Below, piece after piece: positions 44,162-53,546 of a stretch of DNA of 64,000 nt; within the stretch, counting starts at the first letter, position 1, and the number at the start of each line of letters is the position of its first letter. This DNA is from Romboutsia weinsteinii (lineage in GTDB: Bacteria; Bacillota; Clostridia; Peptostreptococcales; Peptostreptococcaceae): the NCBI RefSeq assembly GCF_002250835.2, contig NZ_NOJY02000009.1, positions 62,001 through 126,000 of the forward strand, read 5' to 3'. The notes beneath the pieces were generated by a model that saw only the letters and a list, made by a program, of their open reading frames with translations, was not told where the DNA came from and made no database searches. The position numbers were made by a program, and so were the translations under genes.

Positions 44162-44950
44162 ATGCTAGAAAGATTAGGGCAAGTATCTTATGGTAAATAT
44201 GTATTAACTGAAATAGATGGAAAACATTCAAACATGCTAATGGATATTCAAGTAGAGAAACTTAAAAAAAATGAAGTAAGAAAATATGTTTCAGATACTA
44301 AAGAAATAGCAGTATTATTATTAGATGGAAAAGTGGAATTATCTTGGGAAAATAAAAAATTAGAAACTGAAAGACATTCAGTATTTGATGAATCTCCAAC
44401 ATGTGTACATGTTTGTAAAGATAAAACAATAACTGTTGTTGCATTAAGTGATTGTGAGATATTAATACAACAAACAGAAAATGATAAAGTATTTGAAAAC
44501 GTTTTATACAATGAAAATAACTGTAAAAGTGATATATTTGGGGAAGGCGTTTGGAATGATACTGCTAGAAGAGTAGTAAGAACAATATTTGATTACAATA
44601 ATGCACCTTACTCAAATATGGTAATGGGAGAAGTAATAACTTATCCAGGGAAATGGTCAAGTTACATACCTCATCACCATGAACAACCAGAAGTATATTA
44701 CTATAAGTTTAATAAACCACAAGGATTTGGATTCTCTTTAATAGGTGAAGATGCTTATAAGATAGTAGATAATAGTTTTGCTGCAATACCAGGAGGACTT
44801 ATACATCCACAAACATCTGCTCCAGGATATGCAATGTACTACTGCTGGATGATAAGACATTTTGATAACAATCCATGGACACAAAGGATAGATTTAGAAG
44901 AACACAAATGGTTACTTGAAAAAGATACAAAAATATGGCCGGAAAGATAA
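44162..44950 (+). CDS. iolB: 5-deoxy-glucuronate isomerase IolB
   Basis: A 262-residue double-cupin enzyme converting 5-deoxy-D-glucuronate to 5-dehydro-2-deoxy-D-gluconate. The C-terminal cupin has the metal-binding HHHEQPEVYYYKF with GGLIHPQTSAPGYAMYY. AAGGGGGAAATTGT precedes the ATG, 12 bp after iolC. Confidence 0.93.
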   Translation: MLERLGQVSYGKYVLTEIDGKHSNMLMDIQVEKLKKNEVRKYVSDTKEIAVLLLDGKVELSWENKKLETERHSVFDESPTCVHVCKDKTITVVALSDCEILIQQTENDKVFENVLYNENNCKSDIFGEGVWNDTARRVVRTIFDYNNAPYSNMVMGEVITYPGKWSSYIPHHHEQPEVYYYKFNKPQGFGFSLIGEDAYKIVDNSFAAIPGGLIHPQTSAPGYAMYYCWMIRHFDNNPWTQRIDLEEHKWLLEKDTKIWPER

Positions 44951-44971
44951 TTAGAAATAAGGGGGGATATT

Positions 44972-46897
44972 ATGAAAACTATAAAAATGACAGTAGCTCA
45001 AGCTGTAGTCAAATTTTTAGATAGTCAATATATAAGTTTTGATAGAGAAGAATCAAAATTTGTAGAAGGTATATTTACAATATTTGGTCATGGAAACGTA
45101 GTTGGTCTTGGTCAAGCATTAGATGAAAATCCAGGGAATTTAAAAGTTCATCAAGGTAGAAATGAGCAAGGAATGGCTTTAGCAGCAATGGGATTTGCAA
45201 AACAAAATAATAGAAAAAAAATATATGCTGCAACTTCATCAGTAGGTCCTGGAGCAGCAAATATGTTAACAGCAGCGGCTTGCGCAACTGCTAATAATAT
45301 ACCACTTTTATTATTACCAGGAGATGTATTCTCTACAAGACAACCAGATCCAGTGCTTCAGCAAATAGAACAACCTCATAATTTATCAATAAGTACTAAT
45401 GATGCATTTAGACCTGTTTGTAAATATTGGGATAGAGTAACTAGACCAGAACAGCTTATGAGTGCAATGATAAATGCAATGAGAGTACTTACTGATATGG
45501 GAAATACTGGAGCTGTATGTGTTGCATTACCACAAGATGTTCAAGGGGAAGTATATGATTTCCCGGAAACTTTCTTCAAAAAGAGAGTACACAAAATGGT
45601 AAGACAACTACCAAGTCAAGAAGAGTTAGAAGAAGCAGTGACACTTATAAAATCAAAGAAAAAGCCTTTAATAATCTGTGGTGGAGGAGTAAAATACTCT
45701 GAAGCGGGAAAAGATTTGCTTGATTTTGCTAATAAATTTAATATACCATTTGCAGAAACACAAGCAGGAAAGAGTGCTATAAGCTGTAATGAAGAACTAA
45801 ACTTAGGTGGTATAGGAGTAACGGGAAATCTAGCAGCTAATATGATAGCTAGAGATTGTGATTTAGTTATAGGAGTAGGGACTAGATTTACAGATTTTAC
45901 AACTGGATCAAAATCATTATTTAAAGATGATGAAGTAGAGTTTTTAACGATAAATACATCTAGATTTGATGCTTCTAAGCTTGATGCAGTAAGCTTAGTT
46001 GGAGATGCGAAGTTAACTTTAGAGTATATAACAAATCATATAGAGTATTATAAATCGGGTTATGAAAATGAAATACAATATGTAAAACAATTATGGAAAG
46101 AAGAATTAAACAGATTAAACAATATTGAATATACAGAAGGTTTTGAGCCAGAAGTTGAAGAGAGAGTAGAAACAGCTATAGAAGACTTTATAAAAGTTCA
46201 CGATAGTGTACTTACTCAAACAAGAGCACTTGGAGTAATAAATGAGGCTTTAAAAGAAAACTCTATAATAGTAGGAGCGGCTGGAAGTTTACCGGGAGAT
46301 CTTCAAAGAGTATGGCAAGCATCTGAAAAAGATTCTTATCATATGGAATATGGATATTCTTGTATGGGATATGAGATAGCAGCTTCTCTTGGAGCAAAGC
46401 TTGCTAAACCAGAAAAAGAAGTATATGCGATGGTAGGAGACGGTAGCTATCTAATGTTACATACTGAGTTGGTTACAGCGATACAAGAAAAACAAAAGAT
46501 AAACTTATTACTATTTGATAACTGCGGATTCGGTTGTATAAATAACCTTCAAATGGGTAATGGAATAGGAAGTTTATGTACGGAATTTAGATATAGAAAT
46601 GATGAAACTAATAAGTTAGATGGAGATTATATAGGAATAGATTTTGCAAAAGTAGCTAGTGGATACGGAGCAAAAACATACACTGTAAAAACTGTAGAAG
46701 AATTAAAATTAGCTTTAGAAGATTCTAAGAAGCAAACTTTACCAACTTTGATAGATATAAAAGTATTACCAAAAACTATGACTCATGGATATGATGCTTG
46801 GTGGCATGTAGGAATAGCAGGTATGTCTAAGATAGATAGTGTTGTAAAGTCATTTGAAGATAAAAAAGCAAACTTAAATACGGCAAGACAATACTAA
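44972..46897 (+). CDS. iolD: 3D-trihydroxycyclohexane-1,2-dione acylhydrolase IolD
   Basis: A 641-residue thiamine-pyrophosphate enzyme that opens the inositol ring: it hydrolyses 3D-(3,5/4)-trihydroxycyclohexane-1,2-dione to 5-deoxyglucuronate. The N-terminal TPP half includes [16 protein letters not shown] and the glutamate region [19 protein letters not shown]. The C-terminal half has the metal-TPP motif [12 protein letters not shown]...[16 protein letters not shown]. The length fits the family. Its TPP need links it to the thiamine-precursor operon elsewhere in the window only in a general sense. Confidence 0.95.
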   Translation: MKTIKMTVAQAVVKFLDSQYISFDREESKFVEGIFTIFGHGNVVGLGQALDENPGNLKVHQGRNEQGMALAAMGFAKQNNRKKIYAATSSVGPGAANMLTAAACATANNIPLLLLPGDVFSTRQPDPVLQQIEQPHNLSISTNDAFRPVCKYWDRVTRPEQLMSAMINAMRVLTDMGNTGAVCVALPQDVQGEVYDFPETFFKKRVHKMVRQLPSQEELEEAVTLIKSKKKPLIICGGGVKYSEAGKDLLDFANKFNIPFAETQAGKSAISCNEELNLGGIGVTGNLAANMIARDCDLVIGVGTRFTDFTTGSKSLFKDDEVEFLTINTSRFDASKLDAVSLVGDAKLTLEYITNHIEYYKSGYENEIQYVKQLWKEELNRLNNIEYTEGFEPEVEERVETAIEDFIKVHDSVLTQTRALGVINEALKENSIIVGAAGSLPGDLQRVWQASEKDSYHMEYGYSCMGYEIAASLGAKLAKPEKEVYAMVGDGSYLMLHTELVTAIQEKQKINLLLFDNCGFGCINNLQMGNGIGSLCTEFRYRNDETNKLDGDYIGIDFAKVASGYGAKTYTVKTVEELKLALEDSKKQTLPTLIDIKVLPKTMTHGYDAWWHVGIAGMSKIDSVVKSFEDKKANLNTARQY

Positions 46898-46919
46898 ATA
46901 AATGATTTTAATAAATAAA

Positions 46920-46957
46920 CTCTCGCTGTAAACTTATAAAATACATGGGAGCGAGAG
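46920..46957 (+). other. Intra-operon hairpin between iolD and iolG
   Basis: CTCTCGCT and AGCGAGAG pair perfectly around a 22-base loop, in the 95-bp gap. No T run follows, so it is not a terminator; mRNA processing or stabilisation is possible. Confidence 0.55.
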
Positions 46958-46992
46958 ATAAAATATAACTTACTAAATGGAGGGAATCTGAA

Positions 46993-48030
46993 ATGATAAA
47001 TATAGGTATAATAGGGGCAGGAAGAATAGGAAAGGTTCATGGAGAAAGTATCAGCAGATATGTTAAAGGAGCTAGAGTAAAATCAATATACAACTTTATA
47101 TTAGATGATTCAACAGTTGCTTGGGCGAAAGAAATGGGGATAGATGAAGTATATGATGATTATACAAAAATATTAAATGATGAAGAAATAGACGCGGTAT
47201 TAATATGTACTTCAACAGACACTCACTCTCCAATATCAATAGAAGCTATAAAAGCAGGAAAGCATGTATTCTGTGAAAAACCAATAGATCATGATGTAGA
47301 AAAAATACAAAATGTTATAAAGGAACTTGAAAATTCAAATGTAAAATATCAAGTAGGATTTAATAGAAGATTTGACCACAACTTTATGGCAGCTAAAGAA
47401 GCTGTAGAAGCTGGGAAAATAGGTGATATAAACATAATTAAAATAACTTCTAGAGACCCGGAAGCTCCTCCTGTAAGCTATGTTAAAGTATCTGGTGGAA
47501 TGTTCTTAGATATGACTATACATGATTTTGATATGGTTAGATACTTATCAGGCAGTGAAGTAGAAGAAGTATATGCAATGGGTGCAGTACTTGTAAATGA
47601 AGAAATAGGTAAAGCTGGAGATATAGATACAGCAATAATAACTATGAAGTTAGCAAACGGAGCCTTAGCAGTAATAGATAATTCTAGAGAAGCTTGTTAT
47701 GGATATGATCAAAGAGCAGAAGTATTCGGATCAAGAGGCTCTGTATCAGTAGGAAACGATACTAATTCAACTGCAATAATAAGCAATAAAGATGGGGTAT
47801 CAGGTGAAAAGCCACTTTACTTCTTCCTACAAAGATATATGCAAGCATATGCAAATGAAGTAAGCCAATTTGTAGATGCAATAGTAAATGATACAGAAGT
47901 ACCAGTTGGTGTATTAGATGGATTAAATCCAGTATTAATAGGATTAGCAGCACAAAAGTCATTAAGAGAAAATAGACCAGTTAAAATAAGTGAAATATCA
48001 GTATCAGAAACAGTAAATGCTTTAGCTTAA
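46993..48030 (+). CDS. iolG: Inositol 2-dehydrogenase IolG
   Basis: A 345-residue Gfo/Idh/MocA oxidoreductase oxidising myo-inositol to scyllo-inosose with NAD+. The nucleotide site is IGIIGAGRIGKVHGESI, the EKP motif is FCEKPIDHD, and the catalytic helix GGMFLDMTIHDFDMVRYL holds the Asp/His pair. GGAGGGAATCTG precedes the ATG. It is the entry enzyme of the pathway. Confidence 0.93.
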   Translation: MINIGIIGAGRIGKVHGESISRYVKGARVKSIYNFILDDSTVAWAKEMGIDEVYDDYTKILNDEEIDAVLICTSTDTHSPISIEAIKAGKHVFCEKPIDHDVEKIQNVIKELENSNVKYQVGFNRRFDHNFMAAKEAVEAGKIGDINIIKITSRDPEAPPVSYVKVSGGMFLDMTIHDFDMVRYLSGSEVEEVYAMGAVLVNEEIGKAGDIDTAIITMKLANGALAVIDNSREACYGYDQRAEVFGSRGSVSVGNDTNSTAIISNKDGVSGEKPLYFFLQRYMQAYANEVSQFVDAIVNDTEVPVGVLDGLNPVLIGLAAQKSLRENRPVKISEISVSETVNALA

Positions 48031-48067
48031 TTTATATAAATAATTACATTAATCAGGGGGATAAAAA

Positions 48068-48979
48068 ATGTTTAATAAAGATAAAGTTAAATTAGGAATA
48101 GCTCCAATAGCTTGGACAAATGATGATATGCCAGACTTAGGAAAAGAAAATACTTTTGAGCAGTGTATAAGTGAAATGGCATTAGCTGGATTTAGTGGAA
48201 GTGAAGTAGGAAATAAATACCCAAGGGATACTAAAGTACTTAAAAAAGCTTTAGAACTTAGAAATATGGAAATAGCAAGTGCATGGTTTAGTTCATTCTT
48301 AACTACAAAGCCTTATGAAGAAACTGCGCAAGAGTTTATAGAACATAGAGACTTCTTACATGAAATGGGAGCAAAAGTAGTAGTAGTTTCAGAACAAGGT
48401 CACAGTATCCAAGGTCAAATGGAAACTCCGGTATTTGATGGGAAATATATAATGAACGAAGAAGAATGGAATATGCTAGCAGAAGGTTTAAATAAACTAG
48501 GAGCATTAGCTCAAGAAAAAGGTATGAAATTAGTATACCATCATCATATGGGAACAGTAGTACAAACTACTGAAGAAATAGACAAGCTAATGGCAATGAC
48601 TGATGAAAACTTAGTATACTTATTATTTGATAGCGGACATTTAGTATATTCAGGAGAAAATGCTCTTGAAGTATTAACTAAATATGTAGATAGAGTTAAG
48701 CACGTGCACTTAAAAGATATAAGATCAAACATAGTAAATAACGTAAAAGAAGAAAAATTAAGTTTCTTAAAAGGTGTTAGACTAGGTGCATTTACGGTTC
48801 CTGGTGATGGAGACATAGACTTTGAACCATTATTTAGAGTATTAGCTGACAATAATTATGAAGGATGGTTATTAGTAGAAGCAGAGCAAGATCCAGCTAT
48901 TGCTAATCCATTTGAATATGCCCTAAAGGCAAGAAAATATATAGCTCAAAAAACTCAATTAGAAAAAGTAGAAGCATAA
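48068..48979 (+). CDS. iolE: Myo-inosose-2 dehydratase IolE
   Basis: A 303-residue TIM-barrel metalloenzyme dehydrating scyllo-inosose to 3D-(3,5/4)-trihydroxycyclohexane-1,2-dione. Family residues include [54 protein letters not shown] and the C-terminal [18 protein letters not shown] precedes the ATG. It follows iolG by 37 bp. Confidence 0.94.
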   Translation: MFNKDKVKLGIAPIAWTNDDMPDLGKENTFEQCISEMALAGFSGSEVGNKYPRDTKVLKKALELRNMEIASAWFSSFLTTKPYEETAQEFIEHRDFLHEMGAKVVVVSEQGHSIQGQMETPVFDGKYIMNEEEWNMLAEGLNKLGALAQEKGMKLVYHHHMGTVVQTTEEIDKLMAMTDENLVYLLFDSGHLVYSGENALEVLTKYVDRVKHVHLKDIRSNIVNNVKEEKLSFLKGVRLGAFTVPGDGDIDFEPLFRVLADNNYEGWLLVEAEQDPAIANPFEYALKARKYIAQKTQLEKVEA

Positions 48980-49001
48980 ATATTTTAGACATTTAACTAG
49001 A

Positions 49002-49043
49002 AAATAATAAGCAAGTTATGAAATTAACTTGCTTATTATTTAA
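49002..49043 (+). other. Intra-operon hairpin between iolE and the symporter
   Basis: AATAATAAGCAAGTTA pairs perfectly with TAACTTGCTTATTATT around TGAAAT. A T-poor tail follows, so it may be a partial terminator or processing site that sets lower expression of the downstream transport genes. Confidence 0.6.
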
Positions 49044-49071
49044 AATAAATTTTAAAATCGGGGGTATTACT

Positions 49072-50718
49072 ATGGATTTATTTGTTATTATAACATTTTT
49101 AGCTTTTACTTTAGGTGTAGCATTTATATCTTGGTACAAAACTAGAGGCTCGAACTTTTCATCTAAAGATGGATATTTCCTTGCAGGAAGAAGTCTTACG
49201 GGAGTAACAATAGCAGGAACAATAATGCTAACAAATCTGTCTACAGAACAGTTAATAGGATTAACAGGACAAAGTTATATGACAAATATGGGTCCTATGG
49301 CTTGGGAGGCTACATCTTGTGTTGCATTAGTATTAATGGCTTTTGTATTTTTACCAAAATATCTGAAAAGTGGTATAGCGACAATACCAGATTTTTTAGA
49401 AGAGCGTTATGATTACTCAACTAAAAGAATAGTTTCATTATTATTTATATTAGGATATATATTAACTTACTTACCAACAGTACTTTATTCAGGATCTTTA
49501 GTTTTAAATCAATTATTTGGAATAAGTGATAGATTAGGTGTAAGTGATTTTTCAGCCATACTTATAATAAGTGGAGCAATAGGAGTAGTTGGCATATTAT
49601 ATACAACTTTTGGAGGACTTAAAATAACAGCATATGCTGATACAATAAATGGTGTAGGTCTTTTAATCGGTGGACTTATGATACCAATACTTGGTCTTAT
49701 AGCGCTTGGCGATGGAAGTTTTATGGATGGAATAAATACTTTGATTACAGTAAACCCAGAAAAACTAAACGCAATAAATCCAGCAAACTCACAAGCACCA
49801 TTAGTACCATGGCCAGTATTATTTACAGGATTATTATTTAATAACTTATTCTACTGGTGTACGAACCAAGCTATTGTTCAAAAAACTTTTGGAGCTAAAA
49901 ACTTAGCAGAGGCTCAAAAAGGAGTTATATTTACAGGATTTTTAAAATTAATAGGTCCATTTTTCTTAGTAATACCAGGAATAATTGCATTCCATTTATA
50001 TGGAAATACATTAAGTAATGCAGATTTAGCGTATCCTACATTAGTATTAGATGTGCTACCTAAACCACTACTTGGACTATTTGCAGCAGTTTTATTCGGA
50101 GCTATACTAAGTTCATTTAATGGAGCATTAAACAGTACATCAACATTGTTTACATTAGATATCTATAAGCCTATTATGCAAAAGAAAGCTCAAAAAATGT
50201 TAGCTACATCAGGTAATGATGAAGTAGCTCTTGATAAGACTGATGAGGAACTAGTTAATATGGGTAGAAAATTTACAACTGGGCTTGCGATATTATCAAT
50301 AGCAATAGCTCCATTTATTTTATATGCACCAGCTGGATTATTTGGATATTTACAAGAATGTTTTGGATTCTATAATGTGCCAATACTTGCAGCTGTAGTT
50401 ATTGGAATATTCAGTAAAAAAGTTCCGGCGATAGCTCCAAAGATTGCTTTAGTATCACATATAATATTATACTCATTATCAAAAGTATTCTTAGGACATG
50501 TACACTTCCTATATGTATTAGGTGTATTATTCCCAATAAATATTTTAATAATGTTATATGTAGGTAAAATTAAACCGAGGGAAAACGATTTTGTACAAGC
50601 GGATGCTGGTGTAGTAGATCTTACACCTTGGAAATATGCAAAACCAATAGCCCTATTCTCGATTATAGCAATGGCAATAATGTACTTAGTATTCTCTCCA
50701 CTAGGATTGGGTGCATAA
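49072..50718 (+). CDS. Sodium:solute symporter, putative inositol transporter
   Basis: A 548-residue member of the SSS family with about 13-14 hydrophobic helices. Conserved pieces are GYFLAGRSLTGVTIAGTIML, NLSTEQLIGLTGQ, ATIPDFLEERYD and the LSSFNGALNSTSTLFTLDIY sodium-site segment. It lies in the iol operon, so myo-inositol is the likely substrate, co-transported with Na+. The ATG at 49072 follows CGGGGGTATTACT; the longer frame starts inside the intergenic hairpin. Confidence 0.88.
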   Translation: MDLFVIITFLAFTLGVAFISWYKTRGSNFSSKDGYFLAGRSLTGVTIAGTIMLTNLSTEQLIGLTGQSYMTNMGPMAWEATSCVALVLMAFVFLPKYLKSGIATIPDFLEERYDYSTKRIVSLLFILGYILTYLPTVLYSGSLVLNQLFGISDRLGVSDFSAILIISGAIGVVGILYTTFGGLKITAYADTINGVGLLIGGLMIPILGLIALGDGSFMDGINTLITVNPEKLNAINPANSQAPLVPWPVLFTGLLFNNLFYWCTNQAIVQKTFGAKNLAEAQKGVIFTGFLKLIGPFFLVIPGIIAFHLYGNTLSNADLAYPTLVLDVLPKPLLGLFAAVLFGAILSSFNGALNSTSTLFTLDIYKPIMQKKAQKMLATSGNDEVALDKTDEELVNMGRKFTTGLAILSIAIAPFILYAPAGLFGYLQECFGFYNVPILAAVVIGIFSKKVPAIAPKIALVSHIILYSLSKVFLGHVHFLYVLGVLFPINILIMLYVGKIKPRENDFVQADAGVVDLTPWKYAKPIALFSIIAMAIMYLVFSPLGLGA

Positions 50719-50827
50719 AAATAGAGCAATATAAAATTGCCCTTAAAAATAATATAAAAATACGTGTGAATTAAATTATAACAAAAAATATAGTAAGAGT
50801 AAATAGTTAGATGGGAGGAGAATATTT

Positions 50828-51874
50828 ATGAAAAAGATTGTAAAGTTCGGTATTGTTGGATTAGGAAGATTAGGAAGAGCCCATGCAGAAAATATCGCTT
50901 TTAAAATACCCAATGCAAAGCTTATAGCTGTGTGCTCTATAGATGAAAGAGAAGTAGAAGAAGTTCAAAATTCTTGGGGAATAGAATATGGTTACACTGA
51001 TTATGATGAAATGCTTAAAAATAAGAATCTAGATGCAATATTTGTTTCATCTCCATCAGGATATCACTGTGAACAAATAAAAAAAGCTTTGGATGCAGGT
51101 TTTCATGTATTTAGTGAAAAGCCACTAGGACTTTACTTAGAAGATGCACTAGAAGCTATGGAAGCTGTAAATAGTCATAATGATAAAATCTTTATGCTAG
51201 GATTTATGAGAAGATACGATAGATCTTATGCATATGCTAAGAAAAAAATTGAAGAAGGTCATATAGGAAAGCCAGTGCTAATAAGATGTTACGGATTAGA
51301 TCCAGCGCCTGCTATGGAAGGGTTCTTAAAATTTGCTAAAAATAGTTATAGTGGAGGACTATTTTTAGATATGGCTATACATGATATAGATTTAGCTAGA
51401 TGGTACATGGACTCTGAAATAGATAAAGTATGGGCTATAGGTGGAGCATATGAGTATCCTGAATTTAATGAATTAAATGATGCAGAAACTGGTGCTGCTA
51501 TGGCTAAATTTAAAAATGGAACTATGGGTATATTTGTAGCAGGAAGAAATTGTGCTCATGGATACCATATAGAAACTGAAATAATAGGAACAAAAGGAAC
51601 ACTAAGAATTGGAACAACTCCTGACAAAAACTTAGTTACAGTATTTGATGATAGAGGAATAAACAAAGAGTGTGCAGGAGGATTTTTAGAAAGATTTGAG
51701 GATGCATATTTACAAGAAGTAAAAGAATTTGTTGACTGTGTACTTAACAATAAAAAGCCAAATGTTACTGTAGAGGATGGTGTGCTATCAACAATAGCTG
51801 GATATGCATTTAAAGAGTCATTTGAAACTGGAGAATTAGTTGAAGTTAAATACTTAGAGACTGTAAATATATAA
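50828..51874 (+). CDS. Second Gfo/Idh/MocA dehydrogenase (scyllo-inositol-type)
   Basis: A 348-residue NAD(P)-dependent dehydrogenase, distinct from IolG. KFGIVGLGRLGRAHAEN is the nucleotide site, HVFSEKPLGLYLED the EKP motif, and GGLFLDMAIHDIDLARWYMD the catalytic helix. In Bacillus, IolX and IolW type enzymes interconvert scyllo-inositol and scyllo-inosose; this protein probably lets the cell use another inositol isomer. The exact isomer is not known. GGGAGGAG precedes the ATG and the FNT gene starts 11 bp after it. Confidence 0.85.
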   Translation: MKKIVKFGIVGLGRLGRAHAENIAFKIPNAKLIAVCSIDEREVEEVQNSWGIEYGYTDYDEMLKNKNLDAIFVSSPSGYHCEQIKKALDAGFHVFSEKPLGLYLEDALEAMEAVNSHNDKIFMLGFMRRYDRSYAYAKKKIEEGHIGKPVLIRCYGLDPAPAMEGFLKFAKNSYSGGLFLDMAIHDIDLARWYMDSEIDKVWAIGGAYEYPEFNELNDAETGAAMAKFKNGTMGIFVAGRNCAHGYHIETEIIGTKGTLRIGTTPDKNLVTVFDDRGINKECAGGFLERFEDAYLQEVKEFVDCVLNNKKPNVTVEDGVLSTIAGYAFKESFETGELVEVKYLETVNI

Positions 51875-51885
51875 GAGGGATAAAT

Positions 51886-52704
51886 ATGTACATTAAAGAT
51901 ATAGATATAATTTGTAATATTGCAGAAGACAAATACAAATTATCAAAAAAAAATCCAAGTAAATATTTGACTAGAGCAATAGTAGCTGGGCTTTACTTAG
52001 TAGTAGCCATAATATTATCATATACTACAGGAGCCGTACTATATGATATGTCACCTGAAATATCAAGGGTTATGGTAGCTGCAACTTTTTCTTTAGCCTT
52101 AGGGCTAATAGCCTTTCTTGGAGGAGAATTATTTACTGGTAATAACTTAGTGATGGCTCTTGGAGTATATAACAAAAGATGCAGACTTAGTATGGCTATC
52201 AGAGTATGGATATTTAGTTATATAGGAAACTTTATAGGATCTGTAATATTATCATTTATATTTGTAAAAAGTGGAGCTTCTTTAAGTTTATTACAAGAAT
52301 ACACGTCAAATATTGTATATGCTAAACTTGAATTACCTGTCTTAGAGCTATTTCTAAGAGGTGTATTATGCAACTTCATGGTTTGTATAGCAGTCTTATC
52401 AAGTATAAAGATGAAGACTGAAGGTGGAAAGCTTACTATTATGTTTTGGTGTATATTCGCATTTGTAATAGCAGGATTTGAACATAGCATAGCAAATATG
52501 GGAATATTTTCAGTATCATATTTAGCTTTAGGTGGATTGCCCCTAGATTTGGTATTTAGAAATTTACTTTGGGTTACTCTAGGTAATATTGTAGGTGGAG
52601 CTGTATTACTTGCTTTACCACTTAAGCTTATGAGCTATGACGATGTAGCTTTAAAAGAAGAGTGTATAGAGCTAGAGTATAAGTCAGAAAATATAAGAGT
52701 ATAA
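51886..52704 (+). CDS. Formate/nitrite-family channel in the inositol operon
   Basis: A 272-residue membrane channel of the FNT family with six hydrophobic helices. The diagnostic motifs are GGELFTGNN after helix 2-3 and AGFEHSIANM, whose histidine is central for anion passage. FNT channels move small monocarboxylates (formate, nitrite, lactate, acetate) and hydrosulfide. Its place as the last gene of the iol operon, 11 bp after the dehydrogenase, suggests export of an acid product of inositol fermentation, perhaps 3-hydroxypropionate or formate. Confidence 0.88.
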   Translation: MYIKDIDIICNIAEDKYKLSKKNPSKYLTRAIVAGLYLVVAIILSYTTGAVLYDMSPEISRVMVAATFSLALGLIAFLGGELFTGNNLVMALGVYNKRCRLSMAIRVWIFSYIGNFIGSVILSFIFVKSGASLSLLQEYTSNIVYAKLELPVLELFLRGVLCNFMVCIAVLSSIKMKTEGGKLTIMFWCIFAFVIAGFEHSIANMGIFSVSYLALGGLPLDLVFRNLLWVTLGNIVGGAVLLALPLKLMSYDDVALKEECIELEYKSENIRV

Positions 52705-52706
52705 AT

Positions 52707-52753
52707 AAAAAGTTACCTAAAATGAAAATTCATTTTAGGTAACTTTTTATTTT
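52707..52753 (+). terminator. Terminator of the iol operon
   Basis: AAAAGTTACCTAAAATG pairs with CATTTTAGGTAACTTTT (17 bp) and runs into ATTTTG. Confidence 0.92.
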
Positions 52754-52810
52754 GATTATTTTAAAGATAATATAAGAGTAGTTAAGATTATTACAGAATT
52801 ATTTATAACC

Positions 52811-52840
52811 TTGAATAGTGATTTTATTTGATGCTATAAT
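52811..52840 (+). promoter_or_regulatory. Promoter of the CD3324-family transcript
   Basis: TTGAAT (52811-52816), 18 bp, TATAAT (52835-52840). It predicts a leader of about 210 nt before the ATG at 53058. Confidence 0.65.
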
Positions 52841-52890
52841 TTATATGATATATTAAATTAACATATAAAAAATATAAAGGAGAGATATTT

Positions 52891-52944
52891 ATGAAAAATA
52901 GAATAGAGTTAATTATTTCTTCTGGCTCCGTGCAAAGACTGTAA
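52891..52944 (+). CDS. 17-residue leader peptide ORF
   Basis: MKNRIELIISSGSVQRL, started by ATG with AAAGGAGA 8 bp upstream. Its final codons (GGC TCC GTG CAA AGA CTG TAA) form the 5' arm shared by two competing hairpins. A ribosome stopping or stalling here would change the fold of the downstream leader. Translation is inferred from the ribosome site only. Confidence 0.5.
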   Translation: MKNRIELIISSGSVQRL

Positions 52945-53050
52945 TACATTCAGGACTAAACTTTGTTCGGGGCCGGGCTAAAATGGATTCGGTTAAGTTG
53001 TTTTGTGCAGTCTTTGCTTCATTATTTACGAACAAAAAGTAGATAGGAGC
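52924..53050 (+). ncRNA. Structured leader with mutually exclusive hairpins
   Basis: The segment is much richer in GC than its flanks. Fold A pairs GGCTCCG (52924-52930) with CGGGGCC (52968-52974), and CAAAG (52933-52937) with CTTTG (52961-52965). Fold B pairs GCAAAGACTG (52932-52941) perfectly with CAGTCTTTGC (53008-53017). A and B cannot coexist. GCTCC (52925-52929) can also pair with GGAGC (53046-53050), the ribosome site of the next gene. I could not match it to a known riboswitch class. It may be an attenuator, an unknown riboswitch or a remnant mobile hairpin. Confidence 0.5.
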
Positions 53051-53057
53051 GAATATT

Positions 53058-53333
53058 ATGAAATATGAAAAAGCACAAAATCTATTACCAGAAAATATAA
53101 TTGAATTAATTCAAGAATATATAGATGGTGGATATTTATATATACCTAGAAAAACTAATAATAGAAAGTCTTGGGGAGAAGGAACTGAGACTAAAAAAGA
53201 TTTAAAGGAAAGAAATATTGAAATATTAAAAAGATATGATGAAGGTGTTTCAGCTAAAGAGTTAACTAAAAATTACTTCCTTACTGAAAATAGTATCAGA
53301 AGAATAATAAGACAGGAAAAGAAAGTTGTTTAG
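53058..53333 (+). CDS. CD3324-family helix-turn-helix protein
   Basis: A 91-residue protein of the CD3324 family. The N-terminus KYEKAQNLLPENIIELIQEYIDGGYLYIP is followed by KKDLKERNIEILKRYDEG and a helix-turn-helix (SAKELTKNYFLTENSIRRIIRQ), so it probably binds DNA. It resembles the C-terminal part of Mor-type activators. TAGGAGCGAATATT precedes the ATG. The long structured leader upstream suggests post-transcriptional control. Confidence 0.85.
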   Translation: MKYEKAQNLLPENIIELIQEYIDGGYLYIPRKTNNRKSWGEGTETKKDLKERNIEILKRYDEGVSAKELTKNYFLTENSIRRIIRQEKKVV

Positions 53334-53337
53334 AATA

Positions 53338-53380
53338 TAGGTACTTGGTTATTAATAAATAATCGAGTGCCTATTTTTAT
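53338..53380 (+). terminator. Terminator after the CD3324-family gene
   Basis: AGGTACTTGGTTATT pairs with AATAATCGAGTGCCT (with G-T pairs), followed by ATTTTTAT. Confidence 0.8.
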
Positions 53381-53546
53381 ATACAATACCATTAGAATGA
53401 ATATATCTAGAGTTTGAATTAGGTTAACTTTCTTACAGAAAAATTCGTGAACTTGAGATAAGCTTAGGTTGAATGTTATGATTTTATTAAGATATTAAAT
53501 AAATACTATTATATATCAGAATAATTGCAAAGTAGAGGGAAGGACA

